Source: Sarcocystis neurona (lineage: Eukaryota; Apicomplexa; Conoidasida; Eucoccidiorida; Sarcocystidae). Taken from it: a stretch of 64,000 nt of DNA. Positions 24,596-36,832 of this stretch are shown piece by piece. Numbering within the stretch: position 1 is the first letter of the stretch; every line of letters begins with the position of its first letter. The stretch is taken from positions 2,030,433 to 2,094,432 of the forward strand of contig KL647291.1 in NCBI GenBank assembly GCA_000727475.1, read 5' to 3'. Both the position numbers and the translations under genes were made by a program. A model generated the notes under the pieces. It saw nothing but the letters and a program-made list of their open reading frames with translations. It did no database searches and had not been told where the DNA came from.

Positions 24596-26836
24596 ATGGA
24601 AGCGCGTTTGTGCCTGTACAGTGACATGGAGTCGGAGAGCGAGGGACGCTTGAGGGTAGAAGGGAATGTGAGGCACACGTCGGGGTGAGAAGGACACTCA
24701 GGCACAGAATATGTTCTTGAAGGCGGAAAGTGAAAGAAGCGTCTTCAGAAGGAGCGTCAGGACCAGCAGAAAGACGAATGTTGGGGAGAGACACACATAG
24801 GAAGAGAAGAGGCATGAAGAAGAAAGGCGAAAGAGTCCAAAGAAGGAGGACGATAAAGACGGGGGAAAAAATGCAAGACAAAGAGAGACGAGGAAAGGGA
24901 GGTCGAGTAAAGGGACGAGTCACTTCTGGAAAGAAAAGAAGAGCAAGGCCAGCAGTGACAGGACAACGAGAAAGGTAAAAACGAAACGCAAAGAGGAGGT
25001 GATGAAGACGGAGAGTTCGAAAAGGATAAAGAGAAAGCGCGAAAAAAGAAGAGCATTTTACCATATCAAGAAACACCGAAATGAACACGTCGAACACAGA
25101 AGCTTTTAAGCCAGAGAGAAAGAGAATACGCAAGTGTTCGTTTCGGTCATGTGTTTATGTGTGAAAACATCTACAAAATTTTGAAAGTCCATTGCGCACA
25201 CAGGTGTATATACTGGCGGTTTATAATTATGTACGTATACAGATGTATATATGTATATATGCATCTGTATCCACACGTATATATAGATATATAGAATAGG
25301 TCCTTACTTGCAGGCATGCTGGCGCGTTTAAGTTGACTTCCATTGTTACGTTAGTCTGTGTGTTCGTATGCGTGGGTGGAGCCGTACTCGTGTACAGAGG
25401 TGATGACTGCTGCTGTAGTTTTACCTGTTCCGTACAGTACGTGCATATACAGAGAGACTGAAATATGACGCTATAAAATATGTGCACATACACTTGTGTA
25501 CACGTGGCTGTACGCAGGAAACCTTCCACGTACAGCTTGATCCTAACGTAACCTTGTGTGAGCGCACACACGCACGCAATGTGAAAATTCTACTTGTTCG
25601 GGTGTACGTCTATATACCTATATTTACTCACGTGTGTACACGTATACATATATGCATATGCTAATAGAGTGACGGAAGGAAGAACAGCCACAATGGATCC
25701 ACGTACACGCTTGTGTACACACAAACAATTTTACGCGTATGAATGCATACATATATACGTACAGGTGTATGTGCGTATCCATATAGAGCTGTGCAAGGAG
25801 AGCGAGATGGACGAGTTAAGGTGTATGTACGTCCGTATAGATCTTGGTGCATTCAAACGTAGACACGTATGTACACACCGATGTACGTTTATGTATGTAT
25901 GTGTAGAAACATAGAGACCTGATAGCACGAGACACAGGAAGAAGCCTGTAACGGAGGGCTTTGTATGCATCTGGTTGTCTACAAGTGTGCGTATCTATCT
26001 CTATCTCTATATATATATACATATACATATCTATACTAATATGTAGGCGGGCATGAATGTGGGCGTACGTACTAACTTGAAGAAAACAGACTCGCCGCGT
26101 TGTTACATTCGAACTCTTGTTTGTGTGTACACATCCATCTATGGCTACGTATTACGTGACAGACCAGAACTCGCGGTATATCCGTTTACAAGCATTAGTG
26201 TGTACATGCGTTATATGTCTATACGTAAATAGAGAGACAGGTAGATATATATTGAGAGTTTCAGGGAGAATTTACGGGGAAGCTACACCTACCGCTTGAT
26301 GAAGCCGCGCCGGATACGGCAACGTGATATCGAAAGAACTCGCCTGCAGCAGCAACACCAGCAGCAGAAAACGCCGCAGAAGTGCTTTTTCAGTCAGTGA
26401 TAATTTCAATCTGGCAGCCATTTACATGCGTGTATATGTAAGTATCCAATGTGTGTGTCCTACGATGGACAGATACGCGTGCACAAGGTTGCTGGATTCA
26501 CACCTCTCTCTATATGTATGTATATGCACCTACACACTGTAGCGTCATCTTCATGTGCGGAGATAATACATCAATAATTATGTTTAGACGGATATTATGT
26601 ATCTTCGTATACATACAGCCGTGTAATCCTGTATGCACGTATATGTGGATACGAATATGTCACTCGTGTATGACATCAGTATAAACAAGGGATGCAGTGA
26701 AGACGAAAGTATTACGGGTCAGGACGAAGGGAGAGATTTATTAGACACCTTTGCGGAGGAACTGATGCTACTAGAAAAAACAGCGAAGCAGAAATCATCA
26801 GCAAAGAACCAAAATCACGCGAACAATAGGCACTAG
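24596..26836 (+). CDS. Eleven-exon gene of about 223 residues, unknown function
   Basis: Function not recognised. Exons, all agreeing in phase: 24596-24684 (start MEARLCLYSDMESESEGR, donor GTGAGA), 25314-25349, 25419-25431 (13 nt), 25518-25601 (ETFHVQLDPNVTLCERTHAR), 25668-25702, 25787-25820, 25841-25866 (ILVHSNVD), 25915-25947 (DLIARDTGRS), 26090-26122 (LAALLHSNSC), 26265-26396 (YRLMKPRRIRQRDIERTRLQ plus a poly-Gln run) and 26680-26836 (acidic, ends KNQNHANNRH, stop TAG). The total, 672 nt, is an exact multiple of three. The middle looks like a compact fold; the part after MKPRRIRQRD is basic then Gln-rich, and the C-terminus is acidic with a short helix (LLDTFAEELMLLEKTAK). Introns consist of GT/TA microsatellite. 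An alternative ATG exon, 26141-26175, also fits the phase of exon 26265. The 13-nt exon and the first exon are the weakest links. Confidence 0.55.
24725..25062 (+). repeat. Polypurine (GA-rich) tract
   Basis: Over about 340 bp the plus strand is dominated by AGA, GGA and AAG with few pyrimidines. It lies in the putative first intron of the 24.6-26.8 kb gene. It makes the minus strand look open (Ser/Phe/Leu/Pro frames), which I regard as an artefact. Confidence 0.7.
25991..26036. repeat. TCTA/TA microsatellite
   Basis: TATC units pass into TATATACATA runs in an intron of the 24.6-26.8 kb gene. Confidence 0.8.
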
Positions 26837-27011
26837 ACCGTGGAAGAACCAACGAGAAAATCTGTCGTGACAGCGGGAGACGCAGTTAGCGAGGCCGTTG
26901 AGGGGAGTTACGTGCAGTCGGTACTTGAGGCGCGTTAGGAAACCTTAAAGCATATAGTAGTGGACGGTGTACCAGCTGGTTCTACCATTCAACTGCACGC
27001 CACCCATCTAC

Positions 27012-28980
27012 TCATGTACGACGAGATGAACTTCGCAGTCGGAATTCAGTAAAACCGTTGTATATCAGCAGCCTGTCACACTTCAGCAGCGCCAACCACG
27101 CCCTCACGGCTGCGACCTCGCTTGTACCGTTGGTGTAGGCCGTCAACTGTAGATTTTGTTGCAGCACTCAGCTTCTTTGAACTGGCGGTAGAGGCCAAAA
27201 AAATCAATCGTCTTTTTAGCAATTGCGGTCCGTCGACGATCTGCTGCACATATGTGATCGTGACTGCGACGGGTGTAGACCGATGCACGGGACTTTGATA
27301 AATCTACACGCAGCGCTTCGTAGTCTTAGCGACACTGCGCATCTGTCTTGATGGCTCTGCTTGCTGCAGTCCAGATCAGTCGCAAACACATCTGAGGATA
27401 AGCTCTTATGCAGGAGGCCGAAGTGCACGAGCTAATTATTAACGCTGTCTTGTCTGTGAAGTGTCTCCTTGGAGCTAATATGGGTACGTGCGAGAATGCA
27501 AACAGCGGTTGCTTTGTGTACGAAACTGTTTAAAAGAAGTCCGGCAGACCATGCACACCACAGAAGGTGTAGGGAAGTCATGAAGGACCCGCTTTCAGGA
27601 AGATGCAAAGCAGAGATGTCGCTGCGGTACGCAGTAGACTGCTGCAGTGTCGCAGGACAGCGAAGACAGCATCATAATGTCCGGGTGTCGTTGACGCTCC
27701 ACTGCCCTGCTCCACCGGAGTTATGCTCGGGTATACCCCTGGAACTCGGCTTCCTGTTCAAGCCTTAGCAGTACGAAGCAGGCAGATCGACGCATAAGGG
27801 GTACGCACTACATCAAATCTGTGGAAGTTCTAGGCTAGTACACGCGTACGTACAGCCTTTCTTGTGGGAGGGTGGTGTGTAGCAGATTCATCACACTTCG
27901 CCTTCCAGAAGTTCTCACGTGCTGTGCATGAGCCGAGGGGATAGCATCACTAGTTCCAGGTTACTCCCCCGTTTCGAATCAGTTTTGATCGTTTATGGTT
28001 GCGTGTTCAAAGGTCGTGGAGGCTTGGATCTTGTTGGTGTGAGTTCTTGCAGCGTACGGTGAATGGGTTCTATTTCTTGGCTTACATTAGGGCTCCTGAC
28101 AAAGAAAAAGGTGTTGATAGTGAAGGGAGCCTTGCTAGCGATGATGTGCTTCAACCGCTTGGACAGCTGCTGGTAATGGACAGCGGCTAAGCTGCTTCTT
28201 TTATGCAATGTTCGACCGTCTCCGGGCTAACGGATTTCTTCTGCTGTGGTGGTGTCGGTACAGCAAGCAGTTGTCTTTGTAGGCTTCACCGGACGAACGA
28301 ATAGCGTCTGCGCACGCTGTCGCGAGTAGAACTCGACTGTGATGAAAGGCACCCGTCGGCAGATAGTACAAGCCTCTCCACTGCGCGCTAAAGTCTTCGA
28401 AACACCAGTTGCTTTAGCTTCCACAAAATTACACGGTAACGCTTCCCAGCAGCATCCATCCGTATTTGGCTCTTGCAAATACCTGTGTTCCGTCCAATTC
28501 TCCTGCGTGCCCACAGGTGTGAATTTCGTCCTCATACCGCTCGTCCTTGCAACATGACATTCGTAAGTATAAACGCGTCCCCCATTTTGTGATGGTGCAC
28601 GGCGCACGCAGGCAGTTCCAACCAGAAATGGAGCACTCTGTTTTCCCAGTGGTCAGACACGGGAAAGCTTATATGGCGCTTCTTGACGAAAAGCAAACAT
28701 TCTTTCTTCACGTGCAGGAACGTGATCTAAGCCTTTGCACAGCACGGAGAACCCAAAGCACTACACTCGGGCGTAAAAATCAGTACCGTGCTCCGCTGCA
28801 CGCACCGAAGTCTGTTCTGTATGCAGGAATTTCTCACTTACGTTTGCGCAGTGCAGTGGAAAAACCCCGAGACCACTTTCGCCTCGGCCGGGATTTTTCC
28901 ATCAAACCCCATGCAGTTGATATCCCAGCAGCAGTTCCATAAAGTGCTTTTTTGTCTTCCACAATCCCCTCCTCGTACCT
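27012..28980 (-). CDS. Spliced minus-strand gene, C-terminal exons, unknown function
   Basis: Function not recognised. The 3' exons chain in phase: 27641-27522 (QSTAYRSDISALHLPESGSF then a hydrophobic stretch TSLHLLWCAWSAGLLLNSF that could be a membrane segment), 27363-27310 (QAEPSRQMRSVAKTTKRC), 27243-27128 (QIVDGPQLLKRRLIFLASTA) and 27072-27012 (LLIYNGFTEFRLRSSSRRT, stop TGA). Upstream, 28169-28086 (QLSKRLKHIIASKAPFTINT, donor GTAAGC) is convincing and also phase 0. A minus-strand open stretch at 28607-28227 (for example ENWTEHRYLQEPNTDGCCWE) and an exon ending at 28842 with donor GTAAGT (DGKIPAEAKVVSGFFHCTAQ) probably belong to the same gene, but their joints are unresolved. No start codon is assigned. 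The gene is convergent with the 24.6-26.8 kb gene, with about 175 bp between their stops. Confidence 0.5.
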
Positions 28981-30978
28981 CCCCAACCACCGCCATCAGC
29001 GCGGTGGCTTGAATCATTCTGCAAAGCCGCCTGTGCAACAAAATGCAGCATGTGTGTCAATGTACTTGCACTGTGACTTCCACCACGTTCCTGCACGAGT
29101 TCACGCGGCACGCGTAGAGTTGCAGCGATGCAACATTGATGAATTACGCGTGTAGGTGCGTGTCAACAGCGATTCTGTTAAATACGTGATTCTCTGCATG
29201 TACAGGCAGGCTGCACAAAGCGGTTCCCCCCTTATAGGCAGGACTGAGAACACAGATAGACAACACTTGTTTACTCAGAAACAAATACAGTACCAGACGC
29301 AGCAAGAGAAAATGCAGTTTCCTGCAGCGTAGTGGTGCAAATACAGCAGTGCAGTGTGTGAGCAGTCTTTTTCTGAGGAAGGGTCTCCTGTTTACACACA
29401 CTGTGAGTCCTCTTACGCACAATGTATGGCATACGCGTAGACACTTGTCAATTAATAATGCAGACCATACCCAGCATTTCCGGGGTCGAACACGGACTGG
29501 TTACCGCTGTGGATCAGCGCAGCAGAGAGAGGAGTACGCAGCCTGCTGTGCAGCACAGCGGAGCACGTCGAATGCTTTCTGCGTAGCCAGCATGCAGTGC
29601 GATGCATTGAGCCTAATCAAGAGACTCCTGGCCCCGTGGAGCACTTCTCTGCAGTGTGAACTCCCACGTAGTATTCCGGTGCGCTTAGAGGCTACGCTGG
29701 ACGTTTAGAGGGTGTTCCCGCATACCCAGACGCCGCACGTGTAACGCATGCGCATTTATAAGGCCTATCCCGTATACGCATGAACTGCGTAGTGAATGAC
29801 AAGGGTAGGTGGTCTGTCGACACCGCGTAAGGAGAGACTGTTTCACGCTTAATACTCTCGCGGAAATATTTGGCAATTCTGTTTCCATCTGGTCAAGTAC
29901 GGAGCGAGTGATAACTGACCAACTGTAGAGCGAGGGACAACGGAGATATGAGTGCTTCGAACAGCGTGAAGCTCGCGTAAGCTGATGAATGTCAATGTAT
30001 GTCCAGCAGCGGTGTATCCTGCTGTACGAAAAAATTACTAACACGATTGTGCAGGACATACCGGTTGTTCACATAGGTGAACCTCTTCTGAGATTTACCT
30101 CACGAATGCCCAGAAAAGGGCGGTATCTCCTGTAAAACCACTACAGGTAGACTTATTCAGTGACGCAGACCCAGCATTTTCCTAGATCTGCAACTTACGG
30201 CGGCGTTACGGAGCACATCACGAGATGGGAAACATGTTGAACGCTAATACGCATGTATAGCGCAATATAATGTGTGCCGCGTGTAACGTATATTTAAAAC
30301 GCTCCTTGTGTCCACACCAGAACAGTGCAGACATGCAGGAAGCGCAGCGAGCAGGGTCGACGAATGCGTGCAACCAAAGATGTCAAGAAAGGACAGTCCA
30401 AGGTGCGCGGACCTGACGCACTTGTTAAGACCTTTTCTCTCCCTCTTATCAGACGGCGCACGACGCATCCCTACACGCCACTGTAAGGACGGCAATAAAA
30501 ACGACCCCTGCGTCCGGGGTACGACTATCTTACTGGTTCACGTTTGTTGCACAGAAGCCTATGCTAAAACTGTCCAGTCAGCTCGTGTCTTGAAATTCAG
30601 TACACTATTCGAATGCAGGTGCACAAAATAGAGACTGGCGCATGCCTATGCCTGTAAACACGCAGAGAAACAGCTGCGCAGGCCTCCTTCTCTACATAGA
30701 GAAGTCCAGGGATGAAGACGGTGGACAACCGCATTTTACGACACAAGATGCAGTATTGTGTGCGCGCCTCCACGTCGTCAAGTCACAAGACATTTGCTTT
30801 CAGAGATGCAGTCCACCGCATCTGGTGAGGACCCAGCTTCACCGAAGGTCGATAACTCTCAAAAATATGAAAACCACGCACTATGCCGAAATGTGGCAGC
30901 GTACGTTAATCGTTGCTTCAGCACCACTCCTTAGTTCCGCCAGCTTCTGTAGTATACAGCTGCTTCGTGTAGCAACGT

Positions 30979-31053
30979 TTAGGCGTTTCTTCTGCTCCTA
31001 CTTCTACTGCGTACGATATCATCTGAAGCTTTGCGAATTCGGCGCGTTCGCTT
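30979..31053 (-). CDS. Terminal exon with RS-rich C-terminus (fragment)
   Basis: After an acceptor reading ATCCCAG on the minus strand, 25 codons run to a TAA and encode KRTRRIRKASDDIVRSRSRS followed by RRNA. Arg-Ser repeats at a C-terminus are typical of splicing-associated or RNA-binding proteins, but no RNA-binding domain was found nearby and the upstream exons were not identified. A competing plus-strand open frame covers the same bases. Confidence 0.35.
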   Translation of the reverse strand, partial: KRTRRIRKASDDIVRSRSRSRRNA

Positions 31054-31324
31054 CTGGGATGGAGTTGTTTTTATAGTCGGAAGCCGTGTGTGCCCTTCAA
31101 AACATATGACTACTTTCATGTATTTATTTTCACAGACATTCACACATGCGTTTTCGCATACACAGTTGAGGCCCTGCACCCTTCTTTGAAAGAAAACTTA
31201 GGCCTGTACGCACGTATGCGTTCAATGCATACCGGTGTGAAGGAGACTGTGTGCATGTAAAGGCGTGCGTGGAAGTCTTGTGTATTCCTAACAAATGTGC
31301 GAAGCTTCATTTAGGCGTTACGAT

Positions 31325-31378
31325 ACACATATATGTGTGTATATATACATATATATATATACACGTGAATATATATGT
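31325..31378. repeat. TA/GT microsatellite
   Basis: Alternating TATATA and GTGTATA units; no gene is assigned around it. Confidence 0.85.
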
Positions 31379-34087
31379 GCAGTACAGGAATCCTTATTTG
31401 TTGCCGCAAGACACATGAAATGAGACCGGATACGGAATAAAGCAGATACGTTGAAGCATCAACACAAAGACGCAGGTGCTAGTATCAGTGTGTAACATTC
31501 GTATGTGCAGATGTGAGGACACGTACGTGTGAACCGTGGTATAGAAAAAAGCACACGTGTGAAGAGATACCAAGATGCAGATACACATACTCTGAAATAC
31601 TCACCAGGTGAATAAATGTGCACATAGGTGCGCGTGCGCGTGTGCGTGTTTGTGGCGCGCGTATAGTGTGCTGTACATCCTCTGGGTCTTCCAGCGTAAA
31701 AATCCACAGCGCGGGATGCAGCAGCCGTCAACAGATTCTACGACCAGTATCCCCGCACAAGCGGAACCCCATTTTGCCGGAACAGACGCGTGTAGTACAA
31801 AGGCGTTGCCCCTTTGATGGTAAGGACAGTCTGGGGAAGCCTCGTGAAGAACGAGATATCCAGTGCCTACATCAGGAAGTTCGCCACGAACATGCAGGCT
31901 GCGTGCGTGCAGCCAATTTATCAAGCCTACGAGAAGAGAAACCGCGGGAGGGACTGCAAAGTCACCTTGACCTGTGTTGCCGCAGCTCAGCTACCAAGAT
32001 GTGGAACTACCTTATAATGCAACAGTGTCTCTGTGGAATAGTGTGAGTCCTTTTTGAGGAATGAAATGGCTTCTAATCAGTGTGGGTTAAGCCTGTCAAT
32101 CTGACATGACGTGACGGCCGGCCGCGTGAAGGGATGATTGGTAAGTCAGAGTTGGTACAATCCAAGAGGTGCCTCGCTTGATAAACCTACATCGAACGGG
32201 TGCGCACCCGTACTTTCATTTCTGAGAACCCAGCGTATACTGCGCAGAGCGCTTATCCGAAACGTACGCCGAATGCATGTTACAGGGCTCGTGTATCTGC
32301 TGCCTGAGGCATCGAGCGTACGCCTACCTGAAAGAGCCCTTTGTGGCACTTCCAGGCTAAGTTTATCGTAGAGTTTCTGTGGGCAAACTGTCTGACACGA
32401 TATTTGGAAACAATCTGCATGTCAAGGGGTAGACGCTGGTACATTCAACTAGCAACGCGTTGACGGGAACAGCGCTAAGTGAAGACCCAGTATAACCTAC
32501 CTTCCATCACGCCGTAGCGCCAGAATGCTTAGTATTGGTAGTGGACAACGCGTAGACAGGTGGAAAGCTTAAAGAACTCTGAACAATTGTAGCTTACGGA
32601 GTATTGAGCACGACATGACCCGGCAGGTGCTGCACGTCACACGAGACCTGTTACCTGCAAGCCTACGGTATCGAGAACTACACTCAGTGCGTAGTGGGGA
32701 ACGGCATACTTTGCATAGAACTCTGCTGGGGGCACGAATACATTTTACCAACAACGGTTGGATTTGAAGATAGGTCGGTTTAAGACATCCGGTAACCTTG
32801 GGTGGTGAGGTGTTTGCGCCACGATGTGATTTGCGACGATGATTGAGACGAGCTGCATCGATTCACACTGGCAAGTCTGGGAAATACCAGTTAGACGTAA
32901 CCTACGTGCGAACCTGTGTGTCCCGTGCTACATACGACCTCGGTTTGACATGCGCTGTAACTGCAGAGTCAGCTGAGGTGATCGCCTGGTTACAGTGACA
33001 GCAAAAACTGCAGCCTCTTCCCTTCTCAAGTCTACCGACAAAGGTGGTGAATTCGGCAGATGAATGCACATTAATCGAAAGTGTACGGCCAAGGGGCGAC
33101 GATAGTATGCGTGACTGGAAGACGGGGCACTCTCCAGGGTACGCGCTACTCTGAATTGATACAAACGTGCGCTGCGAGAGCAAACGATGCGCACTGCGTG
33201 CAGTTTACGTAGAACACACGTTTTTTTAGACGTAAAAACGCATATTCAGGAGACAGCGCTCTAGAGGCGCGACCTCTCTCTGTAACGTCGTTACGGCGCA
33301 GAGAGCCAATATTTCCGCAGCCGCTCTCAAGGGTTGGTGCGACCAATCTATTGTGAACAGCTCTAGCGTCTGGTACCTGTAGATGCAGATACACAAACAT
33401 CGATGCCAACTGCGTTATCCGGCGAGGTTTTCTCCATCTCACCACGTCGACAACGCCGTTTCGACCGCACAGTTATAGCCTACCTCTTTAGTTCTTTGCC
33501 GGTGTACAGCAGTGAACAGACGCGTACACACTATGATGCAAGGACCTTGTTCCAACCTGCGCTGCGTTTTCCGGGCCGACAGCGCACCCCGACCGCGACG
33601 TGTAGAATTTCGTTCGGTGTGCGTTCAAGCTGCCGCTGAGGCTCTTTGCCAAGGACCTTTTCTGCTTGGTGTAGCACTTCCCCTTCGCTGGCTCATCAGA
33701 ATGTGCTGACCAAGCGCAAACATCACACGTGGTCACACAGTCCTCGTCAGCATCACGCACACGAGTTATCGACTAGAGACTCTCGATGAAAGCCTCTGCA
33801 GTAACGTCTTTTAGAGATGTTCGTTGTGAAAGTCATGTACTTATTTGTAAGGAAAAGTCGGCGACGTACGATTCGTATTCGACTCCAGGTCAAGGGCACA
33901 TGTGTTACTGCTGTCGAAAACGCCTGTGGATCTTGTTGTGGCTTTCATTTTGAGCGTGCGAAGCGGCAAAAACGGACCCCATTTTGCTTGCCTGAGGTCT
34001 CCAAGCAAACGCATTTCGCTGTCTCGCCTGCAAAATCCCTTCTTCAGGGCAACCTTCTATAGGCTATATTGCGTTGCTGTGGGTCAG

Positions 34088-36832
34088 AGAGGCAGGTGGA
34101 GTCGCGACCACATCAGATAGGGACAAACGGTCCAAAAAAAGACGAGAATTCGGAAGCGTTCCGTTGTCCACAGTTCGTATGCAGATTTGCCTGCAGATCC
34201 TGGAGTTCTTGTGGTTATCCCGTGATGTCGCTGACATTGCATTCGGGGCTGTCAGTACCGACAGGTGGAAAGCGCAGTCGCAGGTGTTTTTTGTGCGTCT
34301 GTCTGTCGACATAGGTGGGTGCAGTGTGTTTCATGGCATTCCTTTCTCTCGTTGTCCATCCAACCTCAAGGCCACCTCGCTCGAACAAGTTGGCGGGGCT
34401 GCAGCGATTCGAAGGACCGCATTGACACAGTAATGTTGTCTGCAGCGGCAGCTGCTGCGAGGGCAAGGGCAGTCAGCAGAGTCACGTCCGCAACACACGA
34501 TCCGCAGCAGCAGTGCTCGTGTGACAAACGACTCCGTCTTTTCTGCTGGTGAAGGGGTTGTACATGAGGGTGCTAACATATTCCTTTGTTTTACATTGCA
34601 GACCATGCAATTACTTTAGCGGTCCAGCGCGTGTACGCGTACTGTAGTGTATGTATAGCGGCGTATGTCGCCCGAATGGTGGAAAAACGATAGAGAAAGC
34701 GTTAAAAAGTGGAAAAATTTGGGAGAAAGCTGACCCCGAGAGAACGGATCTGACTTTCTCTTCCTCGGACCACAAACTGTTCCCGTAAGCCGAGTCTTTC
34801 AGGCAAGACGCAGCACACATACCGTGTTTTCCACACGCTGTTTCTTCCTTGCCCCCATGTCGCGTCAATAGTGGTAGTCCCCGCAAGCCTCCAAAAGAGA
34901 TGCTATTGCTGTAGCAAGGGAAAAATAATCTGGAAGACCACCACAAACTGTAGGATACACAGCACAGCACTATCGCGCAGTGCCGCTGCCGTAGCGATGA
35001 GAACCGAAGCAGCCGGCTACGTGCAGTATGCAGCCCCATGAGTAGGAGCCACGCAAGCAGCCGGGCAGAGGCGACAGTAGCACAAGGAGCAGCAACGGCG
35101 CAAACAGCAGCACCGGCAGAACCGTAAATAGCAGTTGCCGGACAGAGTGCAATGGCAACCCCACTCGCAGGACTTGAAGCGCACACGACAGCTGCAAAAC
35201 AAGCTGCTGCGCGAAAGACAACAGCAGAGGACGCAGCTGCAGAGCAAACAGCAGCAACATACGGTACAACGGCAAAAGTTCAGTGACAGCAACAGCTCAG
35301 GCGTCAGCGTCTACGGGGTCCATCGAATACAGGAACAGCAGCAGGAATAATCAGCTTCAGTCCTCAACAATTAATGGGAAGCGAGAGCAGCAACCCGACA
35401 ATCAGGGGCAGCAGCGGTACAGGAGGTAGCAGGAGAAGCGCCACAAGAAGCAGACCAGCAACAAGAAGAAGAGCACCAGCAGGTGCACAAGACGCGGTTG
35501 CACTTCTCTAAGGCGCAGCAGGAGCACCAGAAGCTGCAGGTACGGGACAAGGGCGGCTGCAGTTCTGCATCTAAGGCGGCACCACAAGAACCAGCTGGAG
35601 AAGAATTGTACATGAACAAGAGCCAGAAGGGGCAAGAGCACAAGGAGCACCAGCAGCGCAATACGCAGCATCATCACAAAAGCAGGAGCACCTACAGCAT
35701 CTGCACTGACATCGCAGACAGGAGCGGCACGTACGCACACGGGGATGAATGCAACGATTTTGGCTCGAGTTACCACAAAAGTTGTCTGTTCGGCGCTGAA
35801 AGGGTGACGCTAGCGTGGAGAAGCGACTGCATGTTGCGGGGGAGACGGGTCACCGCTGGTCAAATCCACGTTCGAAAATTTCGCAGTTTTTGCAAGCGTG
35901 TCTAGAACACTTGTACGTGCACAAGCTTGAAAGCAGATATCCTTTGAGTGACTGTATTGTCGTCCATGGAAAGGTACTAACGCTCGCTCCCGTGCGCGTA
36001 CAAGTTGATGCACACGTACATTACACCTTTACAGGGACGCGCTACGAGATGTTCACGTGGGTGCACTTCGATTTATTTGCGGGTGTGTGTCTGTGTGGTT
36101 CCCTTGATGCGCAGTAGGGCGTTCGTATTTACAGGCTCAATGCAGTCTACGTAAGGAAGAATGTAAATCGTACACGTGTAATATAGCCGTGAATGCAGAA
36201 CGATGCACGTGTGCGCACACAGTGCCTAGAATGCGTCCGCCTCCTCAGCCTTCTCCAGAGCTGCCCAAAAAGCAATGTTCCGCACGTTTAAGGGAAGGTG
36301 AAGCGCACGAAGCGTATACACTATAGCTGCTGCAGCGGGCTATCATGCCTCTGTTGCTGAGTGCCACGAATTACCACGGTGAGTGTCAAGGTAGCAGATA
36401 AGCGGTTAAGTGACCACCTGTGACTGCCGACCGTTTATTGTCAACGATTCCTTATGAGTTTTCTCAGGACTTGCACATTATACTGAGAACACGAATATGC
36501 ACGCATGGCATTATATGGACATGACGTGTACATATTAGTATGTATACGTGTATTCGTGTATGTGAGTATACAACGTATTCGCGTTGAAGACCGTGCAGCG
36601 TCTGCAGAGCGCGTCGGGGTGCGCAACAGATTCAGCACCACAGCAAACGAGTGATACCGAAGAGAAGCTACTACGTTTCCAGTACGTGTGCGCTGATGGT
36701 GCTAATCTACCCGCACACCCGTGCGAATCCCAGACAGCTCAGAGCACTGACAAAGGGACAGTTCTCTTCGAGGCAAGTCCAGAGACGAATGCTGGGTCAG
36801 GTCCACGACACTTAGAGTGGCTGCTCGAGTGA
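34088..36832 (+). CDS. Twelve-exon coiled-coil protein, 5' end missing, unknown function
   Basis: Function not recognised. Exons agreeing in phase: 34088-34283 (MQICLQILEFLWLSRDVADI), 34446-34520, 35171-35263 (QLQNKLLRERQQQRTQLQSK), 35423-35539 (EEEHQQVHKTRLHFSKAQQE), 35627-35730, 35814-35973 (SKISQFLQACLEHLYVHKLE), 36035-36082, 36135-36150 (16 nt), 36223-36297 (PRMRPPPQPSPELPKK), 36336-36378 (donor GTGAGT), 36608-36681 and 36738-36832 (FEASPETNAGSGPRHLEWLL, stop TGA). They give at least 364 residues. The first listed exon starts with one leftover base, so an upstream exon exists, perhaps near 33.5-34.0 kb. Layout: a helical or folded N-part, a Gln/Glu coiled coil from the CAG-rich block at 34.97-35.7 kb, a compact middle part, then a proline-rich and basic tail. 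The 36584-36832 stretch is also open in a second frame, so its splicing is the least certain part. Confidence 0.6.
34960..35710 (+). repeat. Second CAG-rich block
   Basis: CAG/GCA/AGC triplets dominate over about 750 bp, interrupted and less regular than in the 10-24 kb block. Gln/Glu (CAG-frame), Ala (GCA) and Ser/Arg frames are all open in places. Splice phase favours the Gln/Glu frame. Confidence 0.6.

Larger units (their letters stand above)
29112..34087. other. Stretch with scattered candidate exons but no gene model
   Basis: No phase chain could be built. Noted possibilities are a short Gln-rich plus-strand stretch near 29.27-29.32 kb; a plus-strand segment 30754-30824 bounded by a plausible acceptor and donor GTGAGG (YCVRASTSSSHKTFAFRDAV); and 31.6-32.05 kb, where three frames stay open at once. 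Plus-strand sequence near 33.54-33.67 kb (MMQGPCSNLRCVFRADSAPR) may be an upstream exon of the 34.1-36.8 kb gene. TA-rich microsatellite lies at 31325-31378. Confidence 0.35.
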
